55,787 nt of DNA from Desulfotignum sp. (GCA_011389555.1 JAABUD010000069.1:1-55787), one strand, 5' to 3'; positions 25,969 to 34,809 are shown, counted from the stretch's first letter. The notes: generated by a model not told the origin, from the letters alone. Numbers and translations are program-made.

Positions 25969-28221
25969 TCAGGGGCTGTCCCGGGAAACGATCCTGCCGG
26001 GGGGTGGGCCGTCCGGGGGATGCAGCGCGCTGACCGGCAGTTTCAGTGTGACGCGGGTGCCGGTGTCGCTGGATTCGATGTCCAAAGATGCCCCCATGAG
26101 CTTGGCCCGGTAGTTCATGATGCGCAGACCCATGCCCCGAAAGTCTCTGGAAGGGTCGAACCCGGTGCCGTTGTCGGTGATGCGCAGGGAAAACCAGGTT
26201 TTCCGGGATGTCATTTCGATGGTGATGTGGTCGGCGCCGCCGTGACGGATAGCGTTCTGGACCGCTTCCTGGGCGATATGGTAGAGGTTGGTGTTCACCA
26301 TGTCGTTGCCGGGGGGGATCTTTTCATGGTAGAGCAGGGAACAGGTCACCTGGTGAACGGTTTTGGTATTGGCGGCCAGCTCCTGAAATGAGGACAACAG
26401 CCCGTGTTTGAAATAGACCGGACACAATCCACGGGCCAGCAGGCGGGTCTTTCGAATGGCTTCCTGGATCAGCCGGGTGATGTTTTCCACGGATTGGGCT
26501 GCATTGGGTGCGGTTTTTTCCACCCGGGTTTTCAATACCTTGCTCAACCCCTCCACGCCGATGAGATGGGGACACAGGTCATCATGAAGGTCGTTGCCGA
26601 TTTTCTGGCGTTCTTTTTCGCTGATCTCCATGATTGTTTTTTCCAGCTGTTTTACCTGGGATATGTCCCGGTGGGTGATCACCGTGCCCAATGGGTGGCC
26701 GTTCCTGTCCCGGTACACCGATCCACGCAGGGTGACGTCGATGAGCCGGCCGTCTCTGGCTTTCCGGGTGGTTTCGGTGCGGGGAAGCACCTGACCTTTC
26801 AGGATCTCCTGTATCCCTTCCATGGCCTGTTTCCACTGTTCTTCCGGCACGAAATGATCCATTTTCTTTTCCAGGCTCTCTTCCAGGGTGTAGCCGAATA
26901 CCCGGGTGAATGCCGGGTTGAAATAGAGGACATGTCCTTCCATGTCATAGACAATGATGGGGTCCGGGGCCGCCTCCATCACGGAACGGTATCGTTCCTC
27001 GCTTTCCTGCAGCGCTTCCTGGGCCTGTTTTCTTTCGGCGATCTGGGCCTTGAGGTCCCGGCTGTAAGCCTCCAGTTTTTCCATGAAAGAGTTGTAGTAA
27101 AATGAAATCTGCCCCACTTCATCCAGCGAGTGAGGGATCACCCTGCGGTTTGAAAATCCTCTGCCGGTGTCGATATCTTCATTCAGCCGCTCCATGAGGT
27201 TTTGCAGAGGTCCTGTGATGGTGGCACTCAGAAAGAAGGTGATGGGAATGAAAATCAGAAGAGAAATGATCCCCACCAGGATGATGAACTCTTTGATGGC
27301 AGTCAGGGGAGAAAAGAAATCATCCATTTGAATGACAGAGGTCACAACCCACTGGTATTCCGGAACCGGATTGAAAAAGATCTGTTTTTTTCCGGTATGA
27401 TCACCGAAACGGGTCTGCCGGGGAATGGACCGGGTGTCGCCTGTCTGCGTCAAAAACGGTTGAAAACCGGAATCCGCATATTCCGGAATGGAAGCGATAT
27501 GGGCACCTTTGAATTGTGGGTGGACAACAAAGGTACCGTCACTGTTCAGGACACTGGTATATCCGGTGCTGCCGAGCTTCTGGTCCAGGATGCTTTTCTC
27601 GAAATCTTGAACCTCCATGAGCGCTGTAAATTCCTCTCGGTAGGCAGAGACCGTGATCATCCAGTTCCAGGGGGCGAAATATTCCAGGTACAGCGCTTTG
27701 GGCCGGGGACCGGTATCGTCGGGGTTCTGCCAGTCATATTCGATATACCCTTTTTTTCTGGCCACCATCTCCCGGACAAAGGCATGGTCGGATATATCCA
27801 GGCCTTCCAGCTGTTTTTTGGGGTGTTTCACCACCCGGCCCGACCCGTCCAGAATACAGATATAGCCCTGGGTGCCGATTTTCCGGGCCAGCATCAGGTC
27901 GGCCGCCTGATTTCTCGCCTGTTCCGGTGTCAGTGTGCCCTTTTGTGCAAGCCGGTGCAGATGCCGTACCATATCCAGGTTGTTTTCCGCCGTGGCCCGC
28001 AGATAATTCCGAATGGAAACCGATGCCGCGGTTTTCACGTTGTTGACCATGGCGGATGTGGTATTGTGCAGCATGTTGTCCATGTTTTTTTCCACATGCT
28101 GCTTGACAATGGAATAGATGGTGAGGCTGGAAAGCCCCATGATCACGATAAACGTGGCCGAGTAGATGCACAGGATCCTGTACCGGATGGGCAGGTTGTT
28201 GAAATGATGCGGCAGCTTCAT
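25969..28221 (-). CDS. Membrane histidine kinase with tandem Cache, HAMP and PAS domains
   Basis: 750 residues. TM helix 14-36; extracytoplasmic region of about 250 residues with two Cache-like repeats (GTQGYICILDGSGRVVKHP and GSTGYTSVLNSDGTFVVHP); second TM near 290-312; HAMP; coiled linker; PAS with PAC (EERYRSVMEAAPDPIIVYD); HisKA_3 with the phosphorylated His in GNDLHDDLCPHLIG; and a HATPase domain (NAIRHGG, DNGTGFD, GMGLRIMNYRA). HisKA_3 kinases pair with NarL-type regulators, as found two genes downstream. Repeated Cache modules suggest sensing of a small carboxylate, in keeping with the downstream uptake operon. Confidence 0.92.
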   Translation of the reverse strand: MKLPHHFNNLPIRYRILCIYSATFIVIMGLSSLTIYSIVKQHVEKNMDNMLHNTTSAMVNNVKTAASVSIRNYLRATAENNLDMVRHLHRLAQKGTLTPEQARNQAADLMLARKIGTQGYICILDGSGRVVKHPKKQLEGLDISDHAFVREMVARKKGYIEYDWQNPDDTGPRPKALYLEYFAPWNWMITVSAYREEFTALMEVQDFEKSILDQKLGSTGYTSVLNSDGTFVVHPQFKGAHIASIPEYADSGFQPFLTQTGDTRSIPRQTRFGDHTGKKQIFFNPVPEYQWVVTSVIQMDDFFSPLTAIKEFIILVGIISLLIFIPITFFLSATITGPLQNLMERLNEDIDTGRGFSNRRVIPHSLDEVGQISFYYNSFMEKLEAYSRDLKAQIAERKQAQEALQESEERYRSVMEAAPDPIIVYDMEGHVLYFNPAFTRVFGYTLEESLEKKMDHFVPEEQWKQAMEGIQEILKGQVLPRTETTRKARDGRLIDVTLRGSVYRDRNGHPLGTVITHRDISQVKQLEKTIMEISEKERQKIGNDLHDDLCPHLIGVEGLSKVLKTRVEKTAPNAAQSVENITRLIQEAIRKTRLLARGLCPVYFKHGLLSSFQELAANTKTVHQVTCSLLYHEKIPPGNDMVNTNLYHIAQEAVQNAIRHGGADHITIEMTSRKTWFSLRITDNGTGFDPSRDFRGMGLRIMNYRAKLMGASLDIESSDTGTRVTLKLPVSALHPPDGPPPGRIVSRDSP

Positions 28222-28265
28222 GGTTTTTCCTTCAAGTGGAAGGTTACGGGTCTTGTGCCCTGTGT

Positions 28266-29459
28266 TTAAAATCCCGGGGGAAACAGGCGGGCGGTTTTCT
28301 TTTCCAGGCGGTTCTGCAGGGCCAGGTCCGCCACGTTCTGCCGGAGCATGTCCAGGACCTTGTCCATGGATTCATGGATTTCCATGGCCCGGGGATGTTC
28401 CTGAATCATGGCAAAAAATGCCTGCACCACGGCCGGGTCGAACAAGGTGCCCACCCCGTGTTTCAGTTCAAAGATGGCGCAAGGCAGGTCTTTGGGCGGC
28501 ATGCCGGGCCGGCCGGCGGTCATGGTTTCAAACACGTCGCACACGGCCAGGATCCGGGCGCCCAGGGGGATGCGTTCGCCTTTGATCCCGTCCGGGTATC
28601 CGGTGCCGTCGAACCGTTCATGGTGGTGCCGGATCATGGGGGCAATATCCTCAAAAAAGGTCAGCGGTACCAGGATTTCCGCCCCCAGCACCGGATGCTG
28701 CCGGATCTGGTCCATCTCTTTTGGGGTGAGGTGCCCCAGATGGTCCAGAACGGTATCCCGGGCACCGATTTTTCCGATATCATGGAGAATTCCGGCATGG
28801 AAGATGTTTTTGACCATGACGTCATCCAGGCCCATCTGCCGGGCCGTGAGCCGGGACAGCGTGGCCACCCGCCGGGAATGGCCATGGGTGACCCGGTCCC
28901 GGGCCTCGATGGCCAGCGCGAACCCTTCCACGATTTTCCGGTAGATGTCCAGAAGTTTTCGGTCATGGCCGAGGGCCTTTTCCAGGGCGATGGCTCCTTG
29001 TTCCCCTAAAGCGGTGACCAGTTCCAGCTCATGGGGATCCAGCATGCGGTTTTCCATGAAATAAACCGCCAGAAGCCCGGTGCAGGGGCCTGAAATATCG
29101 AAAAAAAGGCCGGTCACGGAATTGATTTTCCGCTTTCCCAGGCGCTCCAGATCCGGAATCCGGTCATCTTCTCTGGCGTTCGGGATCACCACACAGGTTT
29201 TTTTCTGGTCTCCAAACAGGGTCATCAGGGTGGGATAATCGGTCTGCATCAGGCTTCGGTAGTCGAATCCATGATAAATCTTTGTTTCAATGCATTTTTG
29301 TTCTGTGTTCAATATCCAGAAAATACTGCCTTTGGCGGAAAGAATCCGGGTGATATTCTCCACGATACAGGCCAGGATGTCTTGGGTATCGCTGTTGGCA
29401 TGGATTTTCTTGCTGATTTTTGCAAACAGGGTGAAAAACTGGTGAAAGTCCGGTGTCAT
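28266..29459 (-). CDS. GAF and HD-GYP domain cyclic-di-GMP phosphodiesterase
   Basis: 397 residues from ATG 29459, which has GGAG six bases upstream; the frame continues to 29510, into the end of the next gene. An N-terminal GAF domain (about 20-175) is followed by an HD-GYP domain: HGHSRRVATLSRL, HAGILHDIGKIG (HD), HPVLGAEIL, HHHERFDGTGYPDG (GYP motif intact). The intact metal and GYP residues predict hydrolysis of cyclic di-GMP to GMP. It lies 29 bases after the DUF294 gene and 44 before the histidine kinase, so all may be co-transcribed. Confidence 0.9.
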   Translation of the reverse strand: MTPDFHQFFTLFAKISKKIHANSDTQDILACIVENITRILSAKGSIFWILNTEQKCIETKIYHGFDYRSLMQTDYPTLMTLFGDQKKTCVVIPNAREDDRIPDLERLGKRKINSVTGLFFDISGPCTGLLAVYFMENRMLDPHELELVTALGEQGAIALEKALGHDRKLLDIYRKIVEGFALAIEARDRVTHGHSRRVATLSRLTARQMGLDDVMVKNIFHAGILHDIGKIGARDTVLDHLGHLTPKEMDQIRQHPVLGAEILVPLTFFEDIAPMIRHHHERFDGTGYPDGIKGERIPLGARILAVCDVFETMTAGRPGMPPKDLPCAIFELKHGVGTLFDPAVVQAFFAMIQEHPRAMEIHESMDKVLDMLRQNVADLALQNRLEKKTARLFPPGF

Positions 29460-29488
29460 AAGCCTCTCCGGCAGAATTGATATCTGAA

Positions 29489-30649
29489 TTAATTGAAAAA
29501 ATTCATCCATTTCATGCTGTAGGTCCGCTGAACCTGCTTCTGGAGATGGGTGACCGTATTCAGAACGGTTTTCAGTTGTTTTGTTTCCGTCCGGGACAAA
29601 GAGGACAGGTCCATGCAGTTCACCGGCAGGTCCGGGTGACGGTCCCGGTTCAGGTGGCTGGCGATTTTGAGCCGGTTCAGGTGATAAAACGCATCCAGGT
29701 ATTGCTCATATTCCGTGGTATCGATCATTTGCCGATCTTTGAGGCCGGCCAGGCGTGCCAGAGTGGACGGGGAAATAATGCCGTGATTCAACGCCAGAAT
29801 GCGGATACCGTTGATCAGGTGGGCCAGGCCCGCGGTTTTGATATTGAAACAGGCCCGGCAGCCCGGAACCCGGTGGGTCCGGATCCGGCCGAATATGGTT
29901 TTGGGGGAACTGAACAGCACATCGTCCCGGGTCAGGTAGTGATTGACGGCCGGGTTTTTCTGAAACAGTTCAAACACCCGGTCCAAAAGAGCCCGGGCCA
30001 TGGGGAAATCCCCGTAAACCGGTCTGAAATCCAGAAGGATTGTCAAAATCCTTATATCGGCCGGTGCCGCTGATCCGATCCACTGGTCCAGGGCCCGGCG
30101 CCAACGGGTCAAAGACCGCCGCCATTGCGGATTGGTGGCCATGACGTCGCCTTTGCACAGGGAAAATCCGAATCGGTCCAGGTCCGTGACCACCTGTCCG
30201 GCCAGGTCGGAAAAATAGGTGTCCCATGTTTTTTCTTCAGACCGGGGCGGGTCCGCATAGATCAGGGCATTGTCCTGGTCGGTCCGCACCACCTGTTCCT
30301 GCCGGGCATCACTGCCCATGGCGATCCAGCAGAACGGGCCGGGGACAGGCCGGTGGTCCCGGGTTTTGAACACCGTGACATGATGGGAGATGATCCGGGT
30401 GGTGAGGGCGTCGTGAATGACGGATACGGCCTTGAGAATGTCTGCCAGATCCGTGGGGCTGTGGAGCATGTGCCGAATCAATGTGTCCAGCCGGTCCTTG
30501 AACCGTTTCGGGTCCGGAACCCCCGGCGCTTCAGCCACCTGGTTCAAAAGCTGTTGAAAAGGGGGAGCCAGCTCCGGGGCCAGCAGCATATGCCCCCCGG
30601 TGTGATCTGTATTCAGGCTGCCGCAACATACACGCGGGTCAAAATTCAT
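29489..30649 (-). CDS. DUF294-type putative nucleotidyltransferase
   Basis: 386 residues. The nucleotidyltransferase core reads IAMGSDARQEQVVRTDQDNALIY around residue 110-130, the GSxAR...Q...TDQDNAL pattern of the DUF294/GlnD-like superfamily, followed by a helical C-terminal substrate-binding region. Most relatives carry cyclic-nucleotide-binding and CBS domains before this core; here only about 80 helical residues precede it. A regulatory nucleotidyl-transfer role is inferred. First gene of a cluster with the HD-GYP and kinase genes. Confidence 0.8.
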   Translation of the reverse strand: MNFDPRVCCGSLNTDHTGGHMLLAPELAPPFQQLLNQVAEAPGVPDPKRFKDRLDTLIRHMLHSPTDLADILKAVSVIHDALTTRIISHHVTVFKTRDHRPVPGPFCWIAMGSDARQEQVVRTDQDNALIYADPPRSEEKTWDTYFSDLAGQVVTDLDRFGFSLCKGDVMATNPQWRRSLTRWRRALDQWIGSAAPADIRILTILLDFRPVYGDFPMARALLDRVFELFQKNPAVNHYLTRDDVLFSSPKTIFGRIRTHRVPGCRACFNIKTAGLAHLINGIRILALNHGIISPSTLARLAGLKDRQMIDTTEYEQYLDAFYHLNRLKIASHLNRDRHPDLPVNCMDLSSLSRTETKQLKTVLNTVTHLQKQVQRTYSMKWMNFFN

Positions 30650-30679
30650 ATCTCTGGTTCCTTTTCTCGTGTCCGCCCG

Positions 30680-30708
30680 GTTGTAACACCGGTCTGAAAA
30701 AAGGTCAA
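30680..30708 (-). promoter_or_regulatory. Sigma-70-type promoter for the DUF294/HD-GYP genes
   Basis: On the minus strand TTGACC (30708-30703), a 17-base spacer and TACAAC (30685-30680), about 30 bases upstream of the DUF294 ATG. It lies past the end of the cytochrome operon, indicating that the two groups are transcribed separately. Confidence 0.5.
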
Positions 30709-30828
30709 CAAAGACATGGCCCGGGATCCCGATGAATTCATTATCTTCGTGGGCTAAAAAATCACATCGTGGATCCCCCGTTTTTTACGTTCCGGCTGGC
30801 GGTGCCGTGATATGCTGAACCATCCGTA

Positions 30829-31470
30829 TCAGCCTTTTCGGGTGGCCTTGGTCTCCCATTCCTCGATTTTTGAAGTGTCCCGGATCTCTTCCCAGCCGGT
30901 GATCATACCCTTGATATGGCTGAACAGGGAGTGACCGGTGGTGGTCATGTACAGGTGAATGATCAGAAAATTCACCAGCAGGAATGCGGCCAGGGTATGG
31001 ATGAATGCGATGGGGGCCAGGGAGACATCACCTAAGCTGTTGTACAGGTAGTACAGCAGGCCTGTGACCATCTGCACGGGCAAAAGCATGGCGGAAATGC
31101 CCAGATAGGCCAGGCGCTGCAGGGGATTGTGCTTGGCGCCCGGTGTTTTCTGCACCGGGTGTTCCTGGCCGTGGAAAATGCCCCAGGCATAGTACCGGGC
31201 CACATCGAACAGTTTCCGGGTGGTGGGGATATACTGCTTCCATTCGCCCGTGATGATCAGCCAGAAGGCGAAGAAGGCAAAGGAGCCCAGCCAGAACAGG
31301 CCGATGAAGTTGTGCAGATCCACGGCCGTGTCAAACCCCATGAGCGTATACAGTCCATGCACTTCAAAACCCGTGATCATCAAAAGGATGATCATCAATG
31401 CCTGAAACCAGTGCCAGAAGCGTTCGAACCGGGTATACAGATACACTTTTGTCAATGTGTTTTCGTTCAT
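30829..31470 (-). CDS. Membrane cytochrome b subunit (formate dehydrogenase gamma/b561-like)
   Basis: 213 residues with four transmembrane helices. Histidines at helix positions typical of b-haem ligands are present in ERFWHWFQALM, TAVDLHNFIGLFW, IAFIHTLAAF and FLIIHLYMTTTGHSL. Family members oxidise or reduce quinone on behalf of a periplasmic partner. GGAGG precedes the ATG, four bases after the octahaem cytochrome stop, so the two proteins very likely form a membrane quinone-linked complex. Last gene of the sigma-54 operon. Confidence 0.88.
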   Translation of the reverse strand: MNENTLTKVYLYTRFERFWHWFQALMIILLMITGFEVHGLYTLMGFDTAVDLHNFIGLFWLGSFAFFAFWLIITGEWKQYIPTTRKLFDVARYYAWGIFHGQEHPVQKTPGAKHNPLQRLAYLGISAMLLPVQMVTGLLYYLYNSLGDVSLAPIAFIHTLAAFLLVNFLIIHLYMTTTGHSLFSHIKGMITGWEEIRDTSKIEEWETKATRKG

Positions 31471-31474
31471 TGCG

Positions 31475-33100
31475 CTACTCCTCCCTGCCGTTACGGGTGA
31501 AAAACCGGCCCAGCCCGTGGAGCGTCACGCCGGCCAGGGCTCCCAGCACCGCAATCAAGCCGATGGTGTCCACAATGGCGAACTTGTCCCGGCCCGGCAT
31601 GTAGATACCGGTGATGCCGGCCAGCCGGGAGTTGTCCCGGGTGTGGCACTGGATGCAGTCCAGGGATTTTTCCGCCGGGGCCACCATATGGGTGATGGGA
31701 AAGGCATAGGTGGTTTCCACATAGTCAAATTCACCGGAATAGGGGACATCCAGGGTCTGGTTCCCCCGAATGATGGCATCGTTCATATCAAAGGTGGTCC
31801 AGTATCCGTTGGGGCCGGAGAGCAGCGGTGCCACCAGCTGTTTGTTGACCTTGTCATAGGGTTGTTTCCCCGAATGAATTTTGAAAGGATGGATCCGGGC
31901 GTTCGGGTCATCGGGAGATCCTAAGGGATGGCTGACTTCCACCACCTGCTGGGGATCGATCTCATCCTTGATGCCGATGTTTTCAAAAGACCCGTTGTAC
32001 CAGTAGTATTGGGGGGCCACATTTTTGGCCCATTTGAATTCCCCTTTGATGGATTTATAGGTGGGTTTGCCGAATTCCCCTTTTTCCACAAACGGTTTTC
32101 CGTCTTTGAGTTTACCGGCTTTTGTCCAGTCCCACCACATCATGGTGGGATTGACCCGGGCGTATTCCGGGATATGACAGCTCTGGCAGGCCACCTTGTC
32201 GGTGTGGTCGTTCATCTTGGTGTGGGCTTTGTGCGGGGCGGCACTGTGGCAGGATTCACAGGTGATTTTGGTGGCCATGTCGTCTTCGATCAGGCTTTTA
32301 CGTTCCGCCGCCGCCGGCCGGGTATACAGCCGCCCGGCAATGTGATGCTTCACCGTGGTGTGGCACCGTGTGCAGGCAAAATCCGCGCCCTCGGCAGCCA
32401 TGTGGACGTCCAGCATCCGGTTGGGTTTGGTCAGGGAGGTGTCCAGATCCCCGTGCTTGACCCCGTCACCACCGCCGCCTTTGAAATGACATTCACCGCA
32501 GTTGCTGCGCCGGGGCAGGGTGATATTCTGTACTGCCTGCTGGATACCTTTATGGAGGTCACTCACGATTTCCTGAATATCGGGATCATCATCCCCTGCA
32601 AATGCGGAGAGATCGGCAAACGTTTCCTTGAAGGGGAATTTTTTGGCACCATGGCAGGACAGGCAGTTAACCTCACCTTGCACCCCGTCCCAGCCGGCAT
32701 GGCAGCTCAGACAGCCCTTGTCTTCCATGGCATTGCCGGAAATACAGAAGTTGTTCACAGCATGCCCGGCCTTGCCGTTCATGATGCCTTGTTTTTCAGA
32801 CGGCACTTTCCAGGTCCAGTGAATGGTTTCCTTGAACTGCATGGATGCGTCCGTGTGACAGGTCAGACAGGCCTGGGTGATCTGGTCCCCGGACGTGAAT
32901 TTCTGGTTGAGCCGCTCGATTCTGGAATGATCCACCGTGGTCCAGTGTTTGTCTCCCCGGACCGCCTGTTTGGCCAGTTTCATCCCCAGTGCCTCGTCAT
33001 CCGTGGCCGCACCTGACGGCCCGGCCGCCAGAAGAAGACACAGCACCATCAGGCCGGCTGCGGCATGTCTGAAAAACCGTTTGCATCGTCTGAATTCCAT
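31475..33100 (-). CDS. Octahaem c-type cytochrome, tetrathionate reductase (OTR)-like
   Basis: 541 residues. N-terminal signal/anchor helix (about 11-31). Eight CxxCH motifs start at Cys 78, 130, 146, 201, 243, 281, 305 and 482, followed by a C-terminal TM helix (about 508-528) and a positively charged tail. Eight haems, the long haem-free stretch of about 170 residues before the last motif, and CISGNAMEDKGCLSCH resemble the octahaem tetrathionate reductase family; hydroxylamine/nitrite-type relatives are alternatives. Periplasmic, membrane-anchored. The substrate is not provable from sequence; the rhodaneses in the operon favour a sulfur compound. Confidence 0.85.
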   Translation of the reverse strand: MEFRRCKRFFRHAAAGLMVLCLLLAAGPSGAATDDEALGMKLAKQAVRGDKHWTTVDHSRIERLNQKFTSGDQITQACLTCHTDASMQFKETIHWTWKVPSEKQGIMNGKAGHAVNNFCISGNAMEDKGCLSCHAGWDGVQGEVNCLSCHGAKKFPFKETFADLSAFAGDDDPDIQEIVSDLHKGIQQAVQNITLPRRSNCGECHFKGGGGDGVKHGDLDTSLTKPNRMLDVHMAAEGADFACTRCHTTVKHHIAGRLYTRPAAAERKSLIEDDMATKITCESCHSAAPHKAHTKMNDHTDKVACQSCHIPEYARVNPTMMWWDWTKAGKLKDGKPFVEKGEFGKPTYKSIKGEFKWAKNVAPQYYWYNGSFENIGIKDEIDPQQVVEVSHPLGSPDDPNARIHPFKIHSGKQPYDKVNKQLVAPLLSGPNGYWTTFDMNDAIIRGNQTLDVPYSGEFDYVETTYAFPITHMVAPAEKSLDCIQCHTRDNSRLAGITGIYMPGRDKFAIVDTIGLIAVLGALAGVTLHGLGRFFTRNGREE

Positions 33101-33179
33101 AAAGAACGTCTCCGGAAAATTGTCGGCTCAACGCACCGGATATCTGTGACGGTTTCCGGCGCGTTGAGCGGTTTTCAGT

Positions 33180-33530
33180 TTACCCGCATGTGGCCGGGGA
33201 GGGTGAGTCTTTGGCAAACTCATAAAAATAGGCGTAGATGTCCAGAATATCCTGGTCATCCAGTGCATCCCACTGGGCCTGGCATCCAAATGCCTCGAAA
33301 TTGCGGGTTTCAAACACCTCTTTCCATTCGGCCCGGGTCATGTCGGCCGGGCTCACCGTGGGGGTGGGGGAGTCCACGCCTCCGTTCTCGTGACAGGCCT
33401 TGATCACCTTGCGGTAGGTGTATTTTCCCTTGCGGTGGTTGCCGTCCGGGCCGTCATCGGCAAACGCGGCAGAAACCGGTCCCAGGGTGAAAAGGGTGAG
33501 GGCGAAAACAATCATCATTTTCTGTAACAT
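33180..33530 (-). CDS. Small periplasmic cytochrome-like protein with altered haem motif
   Basis: 116 residues with a clear signal peptide (cleavage near AFA-DD, residue 24). The fold pattern KGKYTYRKV..KACHENGG ... LDDQDILDIYAYFYEFAKDSP is that of mono-haem cytochromes c found with such operons, but the expected CxxCH reads IKACH (residues 43-47): the first Cys is Ile, encoded by ATC. Cys 83 and 115 remain. Either haem is held by a single thioether, the protein has lost haem, or it was never a cytochrome. AGGAGA precedes the ATG. Confidence 0.65.
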   Translation of the reverse strand: MLQKMMIVFALTLFTLGPVSAAFADDGPDGNHRKGKYTYRKVIKACHENGGVDSPTPTVSPADMTRAEWKEVFETRNFEAFGCQAQWDALDDQDILDIYAYFYEFAKDSPSPATCG

Positions 33531-33595
33531 GGGTTATCTCCTTAGTGTCTTGTAGTCTATACCATTTACAAACGGTGATATTCAATAAAATAAAA

Positions 33596-34693
33596 TTATT
33601 TGGGGGCTTTGATGGTGTAAGTGTTGTCATCTTTGAAGCGGATCTGTGCTTCGACATAAAAGACATCTGTCAGCGCAGGTCTGACATCCTTGACCATGTA
33701 ATAGGCTTCCCCGCTTCTGGCTCCCGTGGAGCAGACAAACACCACGGGTTTGTCCGCCGGCAGGTCCGCAATTTTGTCTTCCAGATTTTCCACGGGTATG
33801 TTGACGGCGGTCTGGAAATGGCCCTTGGCAAATTCATCCGGATCCCGGGTATCCACCAGCATAATGGATGCCGGGTTATCGTTCAGGATGGTCTTGAACC
33901 GTTCCAGATCGATGGAACCTTCCACCTCTCCGGCTTTTACTGCCACGGTGTCGGCGGCTGCGCCGAACCGGCTTTTCCATTCCGGGTACCCCATGGCGAA
34001 CACGGACACGTCCTTGTACCCCATTGCCAGTGCTCTGGCTGCGCTTTTATGGCTCAGCCGGCAATGAAGCCCCCCGCAGTAAAAGATGACAGGGGTTTCC
34101 AGGCTCCGGGGCAGCTTGCCGGAAAAGTCGTCGAACCGGGAGTCCGGAATGCTGATGGCCGTGGGGATGTGGCCTTTGTCATACTTGGGTTTCTGGGGGC
34201 GGGAATCCACCACCAGGGTCTTGTTTTCCGCGATCTGGGCGGCCACATACTCGGCAGATACTGAGGCATATGCACCCGGCTGGGCCATCCATTCGGGAAA
34301 CCCTTTGGCAAACACCTTGACGTTGTTGTATCCCAGAGCTTCGGCTTTTTTGGCGGATTTATGGCTGAGTTTGCATGCCAGGCCCCCGCAGTAGAAGATG
34401 AGCAGGGCATTTTTGTCTTTGGGCAGCAGTTCGGTGTTCTGGTCAAATTTTGTGAACGGAATGCTCACGGCCCCGGGGATGTGTCCTTTGACATACTTGG
34501 GTTTGTAGGGGCGGGCGTCAATGATCATGACATTGTCCGGCATGGGTATCGACATATGTGCGATGACAAAATCCGCTTCCACAATATCGTGGTACATCCA
34601 GGGTTCTTCCGCCACCGCAGTGACGGCAGCGGACAGCAGTATCAGACCGGCGCCTAAAACAACCAGCATTTTTTTTACGGCATGTGAGTTCAT
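33596..34693 (-). CDS. Periplasmic protein with three rhodanese domains
   Basis: 365 residues. Signal peptide (about 1-28), then three rhodanese domains at about 35-140, 145-245 and 255-360. Each has the HIP/GHF entry motif and an active-site Cys: 102 in YCGGLACKLS, 206 in YCGGLHCRLS and 321 in VCSTGARSG. Domains 1 and 2 share an unusual CGGxxC loop with a second Cys (107, 211) and are close duplicates; domain 3 has the common CxxGxRS loop. Predicted to carry persulfide sulfur in the periplasm. First gene after a sigma-54 promoter; AGGAGA precedes its ATG. Confidence 0.93.
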   Translation of the reverse strand: MNSHAVKKMLVVLGAGLILLSAAVTAVAEEPWMYHDIVEADFVIAHMSIPMPDNVMIIDARPYKPKYVKGHIPGAVSIPFTKFDQNTELLPKDKNALLIFYCGGLACKLSHKSAKKAEALGYNNVKVFAKGFPEWMAQPGAYASVSAEYVAAQIAENKTLVVDSRPQKPKYDKGHIPTAISIPDSRFDDFSGKLPRSLETPVIFYCGGLHCRLSHKSAARALAMGYKDVSVFAMGYPEWKSRFGAAADTVAVKAGEVEGSIDLERFKTILNDNPASIMLVDTRDPDEFAKGHFQTAVNIPVENLEDKIADLPADKPVVFVCSTGARSGEAYYMVKDVRPALTDVFYVEAQIRFKDDNTYTIKAPK

Positions 34694-34741
34694 GGGTTCT
34701 CCTAAATTTTGGATTAAAAAAAGTGTGACCGGATTTATCGT

Positions 34742-34750
34742 TGTGCGGCA
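34742..34750. repeat. Isolated TGTGCGGCA half-site in the rhodanese leader
   Basis: An exact copy of the right arm of the dyad at 34870-34898, located between the sigma-54 promoter and the rhodanese ATG. It may be a secondary binding site for the same regulator. Confidence 0.4.
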
Positions 34751-34794
34751 CCTTTCTGTACCGGGTCCGCAGTATTATCTGTCAATGGATAATA

Positions 34795-34809
34795 GCAAGC
34801 CATGTGCCA
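34795..34809 (-). promoter_or_regulatory. Sigma-54 promoter of the rhodanese-cytochrome operon
   Basis: Minus strand TGGCAC-ATGGC-TTGC: GG and GC dinucleotides spaced by exactly ten bases, an essentially perfect -24/-12 element. Transcription would start near 34783, 90 bases before the rhodanese ATG. The divergently encoded sigma-54 activator is adjacent. Confidence 0.88.

Noticed and set aside
31928-33016. 362-codon open frame opposite the octahaem cytochrome
   Set aside because: The complementary strand carries eight in-frame CxxCH motifs and a signal peptide, so that strand is coding.
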